A stretch of DNA of 41,244 bases from JANWXD01 sp037446115 (GTDB lineage: Bacteria > Acidobacteriota > Terriglobia > Bryobacterales > Bryobacteraceae), in the NCBI GenBank assembly GCA_037446115.1, contig JBBIJF010000036.1, positions 1 through 41,244 on the forward strand, read 5' to 3'. The notes under the pieces are model-generated. The model searched no databases, was not told the DNA's origin, and worked only from the letters and a program-made list of their open reading frames with translations. Below are positions 8,187-16,304 of this stretch, piece after piece (position 1 is the stretch's first letter; each line of letters starts with the position of its first letter). The position numbers were made by a program, and so were the translations under genes.

Positions 8187-8945
8187 CTACAGCCAGTCCA
8201 GCTTCTCTACCGCGCGCACCCCACCCACCAGGCGCACGAAAACCTCTTCCAGCGTCGAGGCGCTCTCGCGCAGCTCGCCCGTCGCCAGCTCCGTCACCAG
8301 CCGGCCTTCGTGGATGATGGCCACGCGCTCGCACAGCCGCTCCACCACTTCCAGGACATGCGAGGTCAGAAAAATGGTCGCCCCTTGCCGCACCTGGTCC
8401 AGCAGCAGATCCTTCATCAGCCGCGCCCCGATGGCGTCCACGCCTTCGAACGGCTCATCCAGCAGAAACAGCTGCGGGCGGTGGATCAGCGCCGCCGCCA
8501 TCGCCAGTCGCTTCCGCATGCCTTTCGAATACTCCGCGATCAGCTTGCGCGGCTGGCCGTCCAGCTCGAACAAAGCCAGCAGTTCCCGCGCCCGCTCCCG
8601 CGCGACGGTGCGCGCCAGTCCGTACATCCGCCCCGCGAATTCCAGAAACTCCGGCCCCGTCAGCCGGTCAAACAGCAGCGACTCGTCCGGCACCAGCCCG
8701 ATCCGCCGCTTGATCTCCAGCTCCTGCTCCGGCATCCGCAGGCCCAGGAGCTCGATCGTTCCCGAGCTCGGAAGCGTCAGCCCGGTGAGCATCCGGATGG
8801 TCGTCGTCTTCCCCGCCCCGTTGGGCCCCAGGAATCCGAAAAAACAGCCCCGCGGCACCGTCAGCGTCAGCCCGTCCACGGCGGCTTTGTCTCCGTAGAA
8901 CTTCCTCAGGTTTTCCACCCGGATCGCCGGCGTTGCCTCGCTCAT
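8187..8945 (-). CDS. ABC transporter ATP-binding protein
   Basis: 252-residue ATPase that powers the membrane protein encoded 3 bases downstream. Walker A GPNGAGKTT is at 40-48. The signature is YSKGMRKRLA, where SKGM replaces the usual SGGQ, as in many ABC-2/exporter-type (drug or polysaccharide export) ATPases. Walker B with the catalytic Glu is LFLLDEPFEGVD, and the H-loop is TSHV. The ATG at 8945 is 4 bases from the stop of the upstream lyase gene. A longer in-frame start at 9002 would overlap that gene and adds a segment without family similarity. Confidence 0.92.
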   Translation of the reverse strand: MSEATPAIRVENLRKFYGDKAAVDGLTLTVPRGCFFGFLGPNGAGKTTTIRMLTGLTLPSSGTIELLGLRMPEQELEIKRRIGLVPDESLLFDRLTGPEFLEFAGRMYGLARTVARERARELLALFELDGQPRKLIAEYSKGMRKRLAMAAALIHRPQLFLLDEPFEGVDAIGARLMKDLLLDQVRQGATIFLTSHVLEVVERLCERVAIIHEGRLVTELATGELRESASTLEEVFVRLVGGVRAVEKLDWL

Positions 8946-8949
8946 CTCG

Positions 8950-10065
8950 CTACTCCAGCTCCGCCACGTAAACCTGCGTGTGTCCGGTCCGGTCGCTGGC
9001 AAACGCCACGCGCCGCTCGTCCACAGAAAACGACGGGTGCGGATGGGTCCACTGCGGCCCGTAGACGGTATCGGTCTCCGTTTCCATCCAGCTCAGCTTG
9101 CCGGCCGCGGGCCCGCTGCGCGCGGCCTCGAAATCCTCCCGGAGCGCGTAGCGAGACTTGGTCCACTGCGTGCCCCGGTTGCTCGACTCCGACAGGCACA
9201 CCCGCCGCCGCACCCCCGTGGCCGCCTCGACCAGAAAAATCCCTTCATCGGGATGGTTCGTGTCGCAAACAATCTGCGTGCCCGCCCGGTTCGGCGCGAT
9301 GTGCCAGGCGTTGAATTCCGCAATCACCGCCCGCTCCCGCGTTTGCCAGTTCATGCGCCACAGCGCCTTCGGCCACACTACGTAGACTAAATCGCCCGTT
9401 CGGCCCAAAAACGTCTCATGGACCACGAACTCGTCATTGCCATGCTCGTACAGACACTCCAGCCCGGAGCCGTCCCGCCGCACCCGGTGCATGCGCGGCG
9501 CCGGATCGGCCGCGAACTCAATCCATTCCGCGTCGAGCGGGTGAAACTGCGGGTGAATCACCGTACGGGGAAACGTCAGGGTCCGCCACGACGTTCCGTC
9601 CGTCTTCCCCACCACCAGCCCCCAGGCGCCGCCCTGCCGGACCGCTGCCGTGATCCATTCCCCGCCTCCATCGAGCGAGCACTCCCCAAGCTGCGCGCCG
9701 GGGAAATCCCCGAGGCGGCGCTCTTCGAGGCTCGTGCGCTCCAGTACCCAGACCTCGCCGCCCCGCACGAAAAACACGCGCTCGCCGTCCGGGTGGATCA
9801 CCGCCGAAAAAGGGTGAATCGGCGCCCCGTCCGTCAACTGCCGGATGGGCCCCTCCGGAAAGGCCGCCTCAAACAGCTGCGGCGAGCCCGTCCGGTACGA
9901 AGTGAACAGAACCGACCGCCCGTCCGGCGCAAACGAGCTGTGCAGAAAGTAAGTCGGGTGGTTGATCGAAGCATGGCTCGTCATCTGGTGCACCACCGCG
10001 CCGGTGATACGGTCTCGGAACCGGCGGTGTTCCGGCGGGTGAACCGTTCCCTTTCCGTAACGCAT
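8950..10065 (-). CDS. Oligogalacturonate lyase family protein (beta-propeller)
   Basis: 371-residue protein resembling oligogalacturonate lyase (PL22), which splits short unsaturated oligogalacturonides in the cytoplasm late in pectin breakdown. It has repeated propeller strands such as SSFAPDGRSVLFTSYRTG (43-60), FSAVIHPDGERVFFV and PSFSVDERRVAFASDRTG. The known Mn site of PL22 is Gln-x2-His-x-His plus a separate His; here Q338-W-T-H341-P-H343 matches that spacing, and His271 in DTNHPDEG is the likely fourth ligand. There is no signal peptide, fitting a cytoplasmic enzyme. It is first in an apparent operon with an ABC ATPase and membrane protein. A TolB-like binding role is the alternative if the catalytic residues prove different. 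Confidence 0.78.
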   Translation of the reverse strand: MRYGKGTVHPPEHRRFRDRITGAVVHQMTSHASINHPTYFLHSSFAPDGRSVLFTSYRTGSPQLFEAAFPEGPIRQLTDGAPIHPFSAVIHPDGERVFFVRGGEVWVLERTSLEERRLGDFPGAQLGECSLDGGGEWITAAVRQGGAWGLVVGKTDGTSWRTLTFPRTVIHPQFHPLDAEWIEFAADPAPRMHRVRRDGSGLECLYEHGNDEFVVHETFLGRTGDLVYVVWPKALWRMNWQTRERAVIAEFNAWHIAPNRAGTQIVCDTNHPDEGIFLVEAATGVRRRVCLSESSNRGTQWTKSRYALREDFEAARSGPAAGKLSWMETETDTVYGPQWTHPHPSFSVDERRVAFASDRTGHTQVYVAELE

Positions 10066-10151
10066 AGACGTCGGCGTGCTTTGTTACCATACCCCATGGT
10101 GGCGCATCGCACCAACCGGCGAGCCCTCTTGCCGGCCGGCGCGCGCCGCCG

Positions 10152-10985
10152 ATGCCGCTCATGCTCTTGCTGCGCGTCCTGGTTCTCGCGGCACTCTGGC
10201 AGGCTCCCGCACCGCTTGCCATCGTCAACGCCACGCTCCATCAGTACGAAGACGGCCCCCGCCTGGAGGCCGGACACCGCTTCATCCCGGGCGAAACCGT
10301 CTTCTTCAGTTTCCAGGTGCGCGGATACGGCAAGTCCAAACAAGAGCTGGTCCATCTCCGCTATGAAATCGCGGCCGTGGATGCGGACAACATCCCCATC
10401 GTCGAAACCGAGCGCGGCGAAGTGCGCACCGAACTGGCCCCGCAGGACAAGGACTGGCTCCCGAAAATCCGCCGGTCCTTCATCCTTCCGCCGCACGCAT
10501 GGCCGGGAACCTACCGCATCCTGGCTCGCGTCCGGGACGAGCTCACCGGGCAGCAGGCCGCCCTCGAAGTGCCCCTCACGGTCGAAGGGCGGCGCGTCGA
10601 GCCGAGCCCGACTCTCGTCATCCGCAACTTCCGGTTCTTGCGCGAGGAGCGCGACACCGAGCCGCTCATCCCTCCCGTCTACCGCCCCGGCGCCTCCCTC
10701 TGGGCCCGTTTCGACATCACCGGCTTCAAGATCGGCGACAAGAACCGCATCCGCGTCGCCTACCGCATCTCGATTCTCAGCGCCGAAGGCAAACTGCTCT
10801 ACACGCAACCCGACGCCGCCGTGGAGGAAGACGCGCCGTTCTATCCCAAACGCTCCGTGCCCGGCCTCGTCAGCCTCCAGATCCAGCCCGGCACCCCTGC
10901 CGGAACGTATCTGATGGCCGTCACGGTCGAGGATCAGGTGGGCGCGCAAACCTTCGAAGCCCGGGAAGCCTTTCGCATCGAATGA
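10152..10985 (+). CDS. Secreted protein of unknown function with two Ig-like beta domains
   Basis: 277-residue exported protein that I cannot assign to a named family. Residues 1-19 are a hydrophobic signal peptide (LLLRVLVLAALWQAPA). The rest looks like two related beta-sandwich halves. The first (about 22-140) contains FIPGETVFFSFQVRGY and ends AWPGTYRILARVRDELTGQ. The second (about 155-277) contains YRPGASLWARFDITGF and ends TPAGTYLMAVTVEDQVG. The two halves therefore repeat a pattern of PG-x-S/T-aromatic strand and GTY-x-hydrophobic strand. This suggests an internal duplication and a binding or structural role in the periplasm. It is divergent from the lyase gene and convergent with tadA, so it stands alone. 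Confidence 0.7.
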   Translation: MPLMLLLRVLVLAALWQAPAPLAIVNATLHQYEDGPRLEAGHRFIPGETVFFSFQVRGYGKSKQELVHLRYEIAAVDADNIPIVETERGEVRTELAPQDKDWLPKIRRSFILPPHAWPGTYRILARVRDELTGQQAALEVPLTVEGRRVEPSPTLVIRNFRFLREERDTEPLIPPVYRPGASLWARFDITGFKIGDKNRIRVAYRISILSAEGKLLYTQPDAAVEEDAPFYPKRSVPGLVSLQIQPGTPAGTYLMAVTVEDQVGAQTFEAREAFRIE

Positions 10986-10988
10986 CAC

Positions 10989-11007
10989 CCGCTGACACCC
11001 GCAGCGG
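10989..11007. terminator. Hairpin between convergent genes
   Basis: CCGCTG and CAGCGG form a perfect 6-bp stem around a 7-base loop. It lies between the stops of the unknown secreted protein (10985) and tadA (11017), where a bidirectional terminator would be expected. There is no T-run. Confidence 0.4.
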
Positions 11008-11016
11008 CCCGCGGCG

Positions 11017-11463
11017 CTAGCGCCGCTTGGCGAAGAACCGCTCGAGCAGCGCCGCGCACTCGGCTCCCAGCACGCCTTCCACCACCTCGACGCGGTGATT
11101 GAGTAACTCGGAATCGGCCAGCCGGAACTTGCTCCGCACGCCGCCGAAACGCAGATCCCGCGCCCCGAACACCAGCCGGCGCACCCGCGCCGCCACCAGC
11201 GCGCCCGCGCACATCACGCAGGGCTCCAGCGTCACATACAGCGTGGCCTCCTCCAGGCGGTAATTCCTCGCGGCAGCCGCCGCCTCCCGCAGCGCCAGGA
11301 TCTCCGCATGGGCCGTCGGGTCGCTCCGCCCGATCGGCGCGTTGTGGCCGCGCCCGATGATCCGCCCGCCCTCGACGACTACGGCGCCGACGGGCACTTC
11401 TCCTTCCGCTTCCGCCCGCGCCGCCTCTTCGAGCGCCTCTCGCATGTAGTCTTCGTCGCTCAC
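11017..11463 (-). CDS. tadA: tRNA-specific adenosine deaminase TadA
   Basis: Deaminates adenosine-34 to inosine in the tRNA-Arg anticodon; essential in most bacteria. 148 residues from a GTG start. The zinc site is His52 in HAE (52-54), with Glu54 as the proton shuttle, and PCVMC (81-85). The tail FGGVRSKFRLADSELLNHRVEVVEGVL fits TadA. The start is set by family likeness (MSDEDYMREALEEA). A GTG at 11472 in the same frame and an ATG at 11445 are alternatives; a GGAGG stretch sits too close to the chosen GTG to decide. It is divergent from the exporter operon, with 63 bases between the starts. Confidence 0.92.
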   Translation of the reverse strand: MSDEDYMREALEEAARAEAEGEVPVGAVVVEGGRIIGRGHNAPIGRSDPTAHAEILALREAAAAARNYRLEEATLYVTLEPCVMCAGALVAARVRRLVFGARDLRFGGVRSKFRLADSELLNHRVEVVEGVLGAECAALLERFFAKRR

Positions 11464-11508
11464 AGCCTCCACATGCCTGGAACAAACCGGCCCCCCACCC
11501 CGTTCCTC

Positions 11509-11514
11509 TACAAT
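11509..11514 (+). promoter_or_regulatory. -10-like TACAAT before the exporter operon
   Basis: TACAAT ends 12 bases before the ATG at 11527. Transcription would begin near 11521, leaving a leader of about 6 bases that contains AGAAGG directly against the ATG. No good -35 at 17-base spacing is seen. Confidence 0.35.
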
Positions 11515-11526
11515 GAACCAAGAAGG

Positions 11527-12687
11527 ATGCTTCGTCACCTGCCGCTCATCCTTAAGAATAGCTGGCGCAACCGGCGCCGTACGACGCTGACCGTCCTCAG
11601 CATCAGCGTCTCGCTGTGCCTGCTCGGCTTGATGATGGCCATCTATCATGCCTTCTACCTGCGGGAAGCCACTCCCTGGCAGGCCCGCCGCCTCGTCACG
11701 CGCAACCGGGTTTCTCTGGCTGTCCCCATGCCCATTTATTACCGTGATCGCATCCGCCAGGTCCCGGGCGTGCAGGAAGTCATGGCCTCCCAGTGGTTCG
11801 GCGGCGTGTATAAAGACAGCCGCGATCCGAACAATTTCTTCGCCCGCTTCGCTGTGGAGCCCGAAAAGCTGTTCCGGATCCGCGGCGAAATCCAGGTTCC
11901 CGAAGATCAGAAGCGCGCCTTCCTGGCCGAGCGCACCGCCTGCGCTGTCGGACGCCCTCTGGCCGAACGGCTCGGCTTCCGCCTCGGCGATCGCATCACC
12001 TTGAAAGGCGACATCTTCCCCGTCAATCTCGAACTCACGGTGCGCGCCATCTGGGACGCCCCCGACAACAACGAGGTCCTCTACTTCCACTGGAAGTACC
12101 TGGAGGAAAGTCTTCCGCCTGCCCGGCAAAGCCTGGTGGGCACGTTCACCATCCTCGCCGAACGCCCCGAAGACGCCACCCGCATCGCCGAAACCGTGGA
12201 CGCCATGTTCCGCAATTCCACCGCCCAGACCCGGACCGAAACCGAGCAGGCCTTCGCCCTGAGCTTCGTCGCCTTCCTCGGCAACGTCAAAGCGTTTCTG
12301 CTGAGCATCTCGGCGGCGGTGACCTTCACCATCCTGCTGGTCAGCGCCAACACCATGGCCATGTCCGTGCGGGAGCGCATCCGGGAAGTGGGCGTGCTGC
12401 GCACGCTCGGCTACACGCCCCAAAGCATCCTCGCCATCATCCTCGGCGAGTCCGTGCTCATTTCGCTGGCCGGCGGCTTGCTCGGCTGCGGGCTGGCGGC
12501 AGCGCTTTGCACCGCCGTCCGCAACGGGCCCGTGGGCTTCCCGCAGATCCGCGCCCTCGCCGTGGATGGAGGCGTTCTGGCAACCGCACTCGCCGTCGCC
12601 CTCGCCATCGGTATCCTCAGCTCGCTGGTTCCGGCCTGGGGCGCCTCCCGGACTTCCATCATTGACGCGCTGCGGCACACCGGCTGA
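11527..12687 (+). CDS. FtsX/MacB-type ABC permease, first of a pair
   Basis: 386-residue inner-membrane permease of the MacB/FtsX/LolC type. The first membrane helix is at about 18-38 (TTLTVLSISVSLCLLGLMMA). A large periplasmic domain covers about 45-255. Three C-terminal helices follow, near 258-280, 305-330 and 350-372, with the family loop VRERIREVGVLRTLGYTP between the first two. The ATG at 11527 directly follows AGAAGG; upstream in-frame codons lie antisense to tadA. It is 11 bases from the second permease gene, and the adaptor and ATPase follow. Two non-identical permeases suggest a heterodimeric channel, as in LolCE. The substrate could be a peptide, antibiotic, lipoprotein or glycolipid. 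Confidence 0.88.
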   Translation: MLRHLPLILKNSWRNRRRTTLTVLSISVSLCLLGLMMAIYHAFYLREATPWQARRLVTRNRVSLAVPMPIYYRDRIRQVPGVQEVMASQWFGGVYKDSRDPNNFFARFAVEPEKLFRIRGEIQVPEDQKRAFLAERTACAVGRPLAERLGFRLGDRITLKGDIFPVNLELTVRAIWDAPDNNEVLYFHWKYLEESLPPARQSLVGTFTILAERPEDATRIAETVDAMFRNSTAQTRTETEQAFALSFVAFLGNVKAFLLSISAAVTFTILLVSANTMAMSVRERIREVGVLRTLGYTPQSILAIILGESVLISLAGGLLGCGLAAALCTAVRNGPVGFPQIRALAVDGGVLATALAVALAIGILSSLVPAWGASRTSIIDALRHTG

Positions 12688-12698
12688 GAGACTCGTTT

Positions 12699-13865
12699 AT
12701 GGCCATTCCCCTCGCCTACAACTTGCGCAACCTGGCGGTCCGAAAGGCCACCACGCTCATGACCGCCCTCGGCATCGCCCTGACCGTGGCCGTCCTGGTG
12801 GCCGTGCTCGCTTTGATCGGCGGTCTCCGCCGCGCCTTTGAAGCCACCGGCAATCCGCTGCACGTGCTCGTGCTCCGCAAGGGCTCCGATTCCGAGCTCG
12901 TGAGCAATTTCACGCGCGCCATGTACCAGGACCTGAAGTTCAAGCCGGGCATCGCCCGGGGGCGCTCCGGCGAGCCTCTGGCCTCGCTGGAAATGGTCAC
13001 CGTGATCAACCTTCCCCGCGTGGACAGCCCGGAGGGCATGAACGTCACCCTGCGCGGCCTGCTGCCCGTCGGCATCGAAATGCGCGAGGAACTCCGGCTG
13101 GTGGCCGGCCGCTGGTTCGAGTCCGGCAAGCGCGAGGTCGTCGTCGGCAAGTCCATCGCCGCACGGTTTCCCGGCGCCGCACTCGGCCGCCGGCTCGAGT
13201 TCGGCCGTGGCAGCTGGACCGTCGTCGGGATCATGGACGCCGGCCGCAGCGTGGCCAACAGCGAGATCTTCGCCGACTTGAACCAGCTCAGCGCGGATTA
13301 CAACCGCTCGGAAGTCCTCAGCTCCGCCCTCATCCGGGCCGTGGACCCCGTCGCCGTCCAAGCCCTCATCAACGACCTCTCTTCGGATCGCCGCCTCAAC
13401 GTCACGGCTCTGACCGAGCGCGAGTACTATGAGCGCCAGACCGTCTCCGGCGCTCCCATCCAGTACATCGGCACCCTCGTGGCGGTGATCATGGCCATCG
13501 GCAGCAGCTTCGCCGCCATGAACACCATGTACGCCGCCGTCGCGCGCCGGGCCCGCGAGATCGGCACCCTGCGCGTGCTCGGTTTCTCCCGCCTCAGCAT
13601 CCTGAGCAGCTTCTTCATCGAGTCGCTGCTGCTGTCGCTTCTGGGGGGCCTCGTGGGATTCCTGCTCGTGCTCCCGCTCAACGGCATGACCACGGGCATC
13701 GGCAATTTCCTCACCTTCAGCGAAATCGCCTTCGACTTCCGCATCAGTCCTTCCAGCCTGATCTGGGGCCTGCTGTTCGCTTTGACCATGGGCGCTGTGG
13801 GCGGACTGTTCCCCGCCGCCATGGCCGCCCGCAAAGAAATCCTCACCGCGTTGCGGGAGTTCTGA
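12699..13865 (+). CDS. FtsX/MacB-type ABC permease, second of a pair
   Basis: 388-residue permease with the same four-helix layout as its upstream partner. An N-terminal helix lies at about 20-45 (TALGIALTVAVLVAVLALIGGL), then a periplasmic domain, then three helices near the C-terminus (IGTLVAVIMAIGSSFAAMNTMYA, FFIESLLLSLLGGLVGFLLV, and LIWGLLFALTMGAVGGLFPA). The cytoplasmic loop ARRAREIGTLRVLGFS is the family's ATPase-contact region. The two permeases differ clearly in sequence, so this is an old duplication and probably a heterodimer. Its stop is 2 bases before the adaptor ATG. Confidence 0.9.
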   Translation: MAIPLAYNLRNLAVRKATTLMTALGIALTVAVLVAVLALIGGLRRAFEATGNPLHVLVLRKGSDSELVSNFTRAMYQDLKFKPGIARGRSGEPLASLEMVTVINLPRVDSPEGMNVTLRGLLPVGIEMREELRLVAGRWFESGKREVVVGKSIAARFPGAALGRRLEFGRGSWTVVGIMDAGRSVANSEIFADLNQLSADYNRSEVLSSALIRAVDPVAVQALINDLSSDRRLNVTALTEREYYERQTVSGAPIQYIGTLVAVIMAIGSSFAAMNTMYAAVARRAREIGTLRVLGFSRLSILSSFFIESLLLSLLGGLVGFLLVLPLNGMTTGIGNFLTFSEIAFDFRISPSSLIWGLLFALTMGAVGGLFPAAMAARKEILTALREF

Positions 13866-13867
13866 TC

Positions 13868-15208
13868 ATGGACGCCGACCTCGAAAGCCTTCGCATTGAC
13901 CGCCGCCGCCCGAGCGGTGAACCGCCGCGGTGGGCCGTCCGCTGGATCGTCGCCGGAGTCTCCCTGTTCGTGCTGCTCGGCGCCGCGCGCTTCCTCTGGA
14001 GCCGCCTCAACGCCGCCGTGGAGGTCGAGGTCGTCCGCGTCGCGCCTGCCGAAACCGCAGGCGCAGGGCCGCCCATCGTTCTGAACGCCACCGGCTACAT
14101 CGTCGCCGCGCACAAAATCGAGCTGGCCTCCAAAGTCATGGGCCGTGTGGCCTGGATCGGCGTGGACAAAGGCGACAAGGTCAAGGCCGGTCAGGTGATC
14201 GTCCGTCTGGAGGATGACGAGTACCGCGCCCAGCTCCAGCAGGCCCGCGGGCAGCTTGCCGCCCTCGAGGCCCGCCTTCAGGAGCTCCTCCGCGGTTCCC
14301 GCCCTGAGGAGATCGCCATGGCCAAAGCCAACCTCGAACAGGCCCAGGCCGACCTCGAAAACGCCCGCGTCACTTTGGAACGCACGCGCCGGCTGGTCGC
14401 CGAGAAGGTCCTCTCGCAGCAGGCGCTGGATGACGCCTTGGCCCGCTACGAGTCCCAGAAGGCCCGCGTCGCTTCCCTCGAGCGCAACTACGAGCTGGTG
14501 CGCATCGGCCCCCGCCAGGAACAGATTGACGCCGTCCGCGGCCAGGTCGAACAGGCCCGCGGCGCCGTCGCCTTCTACGAAACCCAGCTGGCCAACACCG
14601 TCATCCGCGCCCCCATCTCCGGCACCATCCTGGAACGCGAGGTGGAACCCGGCGAGTTCGTCACCACCAGCTTCGTCGGCGAGCGCGGCGCCAAAGGTTA
14701 CGTCGTCTCGCTGGCCGACCTCAACGACCTGGAGGTCGAGCTCGACATCAGCCAGAACGACTTCGCCAAACTCACGCCGCGCCACAAGGGCATCGTCACC
14801 ACCGACGCCTATCCGGACCGCAAGTACCAGGGCGTCATCAGCCAGATCGCCCCGGAAGCCAACCGCCAGAAGGCGACCGTGCAAGTCAAGGTTAAGATCC
14901 TCAACCCCGACGACTACCTGCGCCCCGAAATGAACGCCAGCGTGGCCTTCTACGCCGACGAACCCCGCCACGACGCCGTCGCATCCCGTCCCGCCCTCTT
15001 CGTCCCGGCCTCCGCCGTCCGCGATGGGGCGGTCTTCGTGGCGCTGGGCGGCCGCGCCGTGCGCCGCGCCGTCAAAACCGGACCTGCCACGCCCCGGGGC
15101 GTCCGCATCGAAGAAGGTCTCCTCGGCGGCGAAGACCTCATCCTCAATCCCCCGGCGGACCTCCGCGACGGGGATAAAATTCGCATTCGCAAAGGAACAG
15201 CTTCATGA
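13868..15208 (+). CDS. Membrane-fusion adaptor protein (HlyD/MacA family)
   Basis: 446-residue periplasmic adaptor anchored by one N-terminal helix (about 22-42, WAVRWIVAGVSLFVLLGAA). The first lipoyl half is near residues 72-118 (ELASKVMGRVAWIGVDKGDKV). A long alpha-helical hairpin rich in Gln, Ala, Glu and Arg spans roughly 117-235. The second lipoyl half is NTVIRAPISGTILEREVEPG, followed by beta-barrel and membrane-proximal domains (LEVELDISQND, QKATVQVKVKI). In MacAB-like pumps this protein links the permease to an outer-membrane channel; no TolC-like gene is in the window. The stop overlaps the ATPase ATG in an ATGA. Confidence 0.9.
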   Translation: MDADLESLRIDRRRPSGEPPRWAVRWIVAGVSLFVLLGAARFLWSRLNAAVEVEVVRVAPAETAGAGPPIVLNATGYIVAAHKIELASKVMGRVAWIGVDKGDKVKAGQVIVRLEDDEYRAQLQQARGQLAALEARLQELLRGSRPEEIAMAKANLEQAQADLENARVTLERTRRLVAEKVLSQQALDDALARYESQKARVASLERNYELVRIGPRQEQIDAVRGQVEQARGAVAFYETQLANTVIRAPISGTILEREVEPGEFVTTSFVGERGAKGYVVSLADLNDLEVELDISQNDFAKLTPRHKGIVTTDAYPDRKYQGVISQIAPEANRQKATVQVKVKILNPDDYLRPEMNASVAFYADEPRHDAVASRPALFVPASAVRDGAVFVALGGRAVRRAVKTGPATPRGVRIEEGLLGGEDLILNPPADLRDGDKIRIRKGTAS

Positions 15209-15879
15209 GCGACATCGTCATCCTGACCCGCGATCTCGAAAAGGAGTTCCGCCGCGACGGCTTCAGCATCACCGCGCTCCACCGTATCAACCTCGAAGTG
15301 CGCCGCGGTGAGTTTGTCGCCCTTATGGGCCCTTCCGGCTCCGGCAAGTCCACCCTGCTGCACCTGATCGCCGCCATGGACCGCCCCACAAGCGGAGAGA
15401 TCCGCGTGCTCGGCCAGGATCTCCGCAGCCTCAGCGACCGCGAGATCGCCCGTTGGCGCAATCGCCACATCGGCTTCGTCTTCCAGACCTTCAACCTCAT
15501 CCCGGTGCTCACGGCCATCGAGAACGTCGAGCTGCCGCTCAAGCTCACGCACCTCAGCCGGAAGGAACGCCTCGCCCACGCCGAGACCGCGCTGAAGCTC
15601 GTCGGTCTCGCCGACCGCATGCATCATCTGCCGCGCCAGCTCTCCGGCGGCCAGGAGCAGCGCGTCGCCATCGCCCGCGCCATCGTCACCGACCCCGACC
15701 TGATTCTCGCCGACGAGCCCACCGGCAACCTCGATGCCGCCTCCGCCCAGGAAGTGCTTACGCTGCTTTCGCGCCTGAACAAGGAGTTCGGCAAGACCAT
15801 CGTGCTGGTCACCCACGACCCCCATGCCGCCGCCTTTGCCGGCACCGTCCGCCACCTCGAAAAAGGCCAACTCACCTAA
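15205..15879 (+). CDS. ABC exporter ATPase (MacB/LolD type)
   Basis: 224-residue ATPase driving the FtsX-type pair. Walker A GPSGSGKST is at 42-50, the signature is LSGGQEQRVAIARA, and Walker B LILADEPTGNLD has the TGNLD ending typical of MacB/LolD ATPases. The start overlaps the adaptor stop by four bases. Permease-permease-adaptor-ATPase order with two separate permeases differs from E. coli macAB, where the ATPase is fused to one permease. The last bases of the stop codon TAA merge into the first copy of the 33-bp direct repeat, so the repeat abuts the gene. Confidence 0.94.
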   Translation: MSDIVILTRDLEKEFRRDGFSITALHRINLEVRRGEFVALMGPSGSGKSTLLHLIAAMDRPTSGEIRVLGQDLRSLSDREIARWRNRHIGFVFQTFNLIPVLTAIENVELPLKLTHLSRKERLAHAETALKLVGLADRMHHLPRQLSGGQEQRVAIARAIVTDPDLILADEPTGNLDAASAQEVLTLLSRLNKEFGKTIVLVTHDPHAAAFAGTVRHLEKGQLT

Positions 15880-15948
15880 ATTCCGTCAGCCTGGTGTGTC
15901 CCCATTTTTCCCCGAAAATTCCGTCAGCCTGGTGTGTCCCCATTTTTC
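15878..15948. repeat. Two 33-bp perfect direct repeats, 38-bp period
   Basis: Copy 1 is 15878-15910 and copy 2 is 15916-15948, with CCCGA between. Both begin AAATTCCGTCAGCC, continue TGGTGTGTCCCC and end ATTTTTC. The copies are identical. Copy 1 begins inside the TAA stop of the ATPase gene, and copy 2 ends 9 bases before the ferredoxin -35. A short intergenic repeat family or a remnant of a mobile element is possible; nothing here shows which. Confidence 0.85.
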
Positions 15949-15957
15949 GGTGAGATC

Positions 15958-15986
15958 TTGACAATTTTGTACAGTTCCCGTATCCT
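15958..15986 (+). promoter_or_regulatory. Strong sigma-70-type promoter for the ferredoxin operon
   Basis: TTGACA (15958-15963), 17 bases, then TATCCT (15981-15986). The -35 is a perfect consensus and the -10 matches four of six. It is the clearest promoter in the window. Expected start near 15993, giving a leader of about 33 bases with GGAGA before the ferredoxin ATG. Confidence 0.7.
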
Positions 15987-16002
15987 TTAGTTGACTGGAT
16001 AC
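15980..16002 (+). promoter_or_regulatory. Candidate operator dyad over the ferredoxin -10
   Basis: GTATCC (15980-15985) and GGATAC (15997-16002) form a perfect 6-bp inverted repeat around 11 bases. It covers the -10 element and the likely transcription start, where a repressor would act. The Rrf2-family regulator encoded second in this operon, or its paralogue at 25091, is the natural candidate. This is inference from position. Confidence 0.4.
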
Positions 16003-16025
16003 TTCCAGCCATAACGGAGAACCAC

Positions 16026-16286
<261 letters not shown>

Positions 16287-16304
16287 TTCACCGGAGGCCC
16301 AGCC

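Noticed and set aside
7356..9314. 652-codon plus-strand frame opposite the ABC and lyase genes
   Set aside because: Arg/Pro/His/Gln-rich translation and no domain; the minus-strand genes have complete motifs.
13427..14971. 514-codon minus-strand frame opposite the second permease and adaptor
   Set aside because: Artefact of codon bias; the plus-strand genes are certain.
15878..15948. CRISPR array
   Set aside because: Only two copies with a 5-base gap, no spacer-length intervals and no cas genes.
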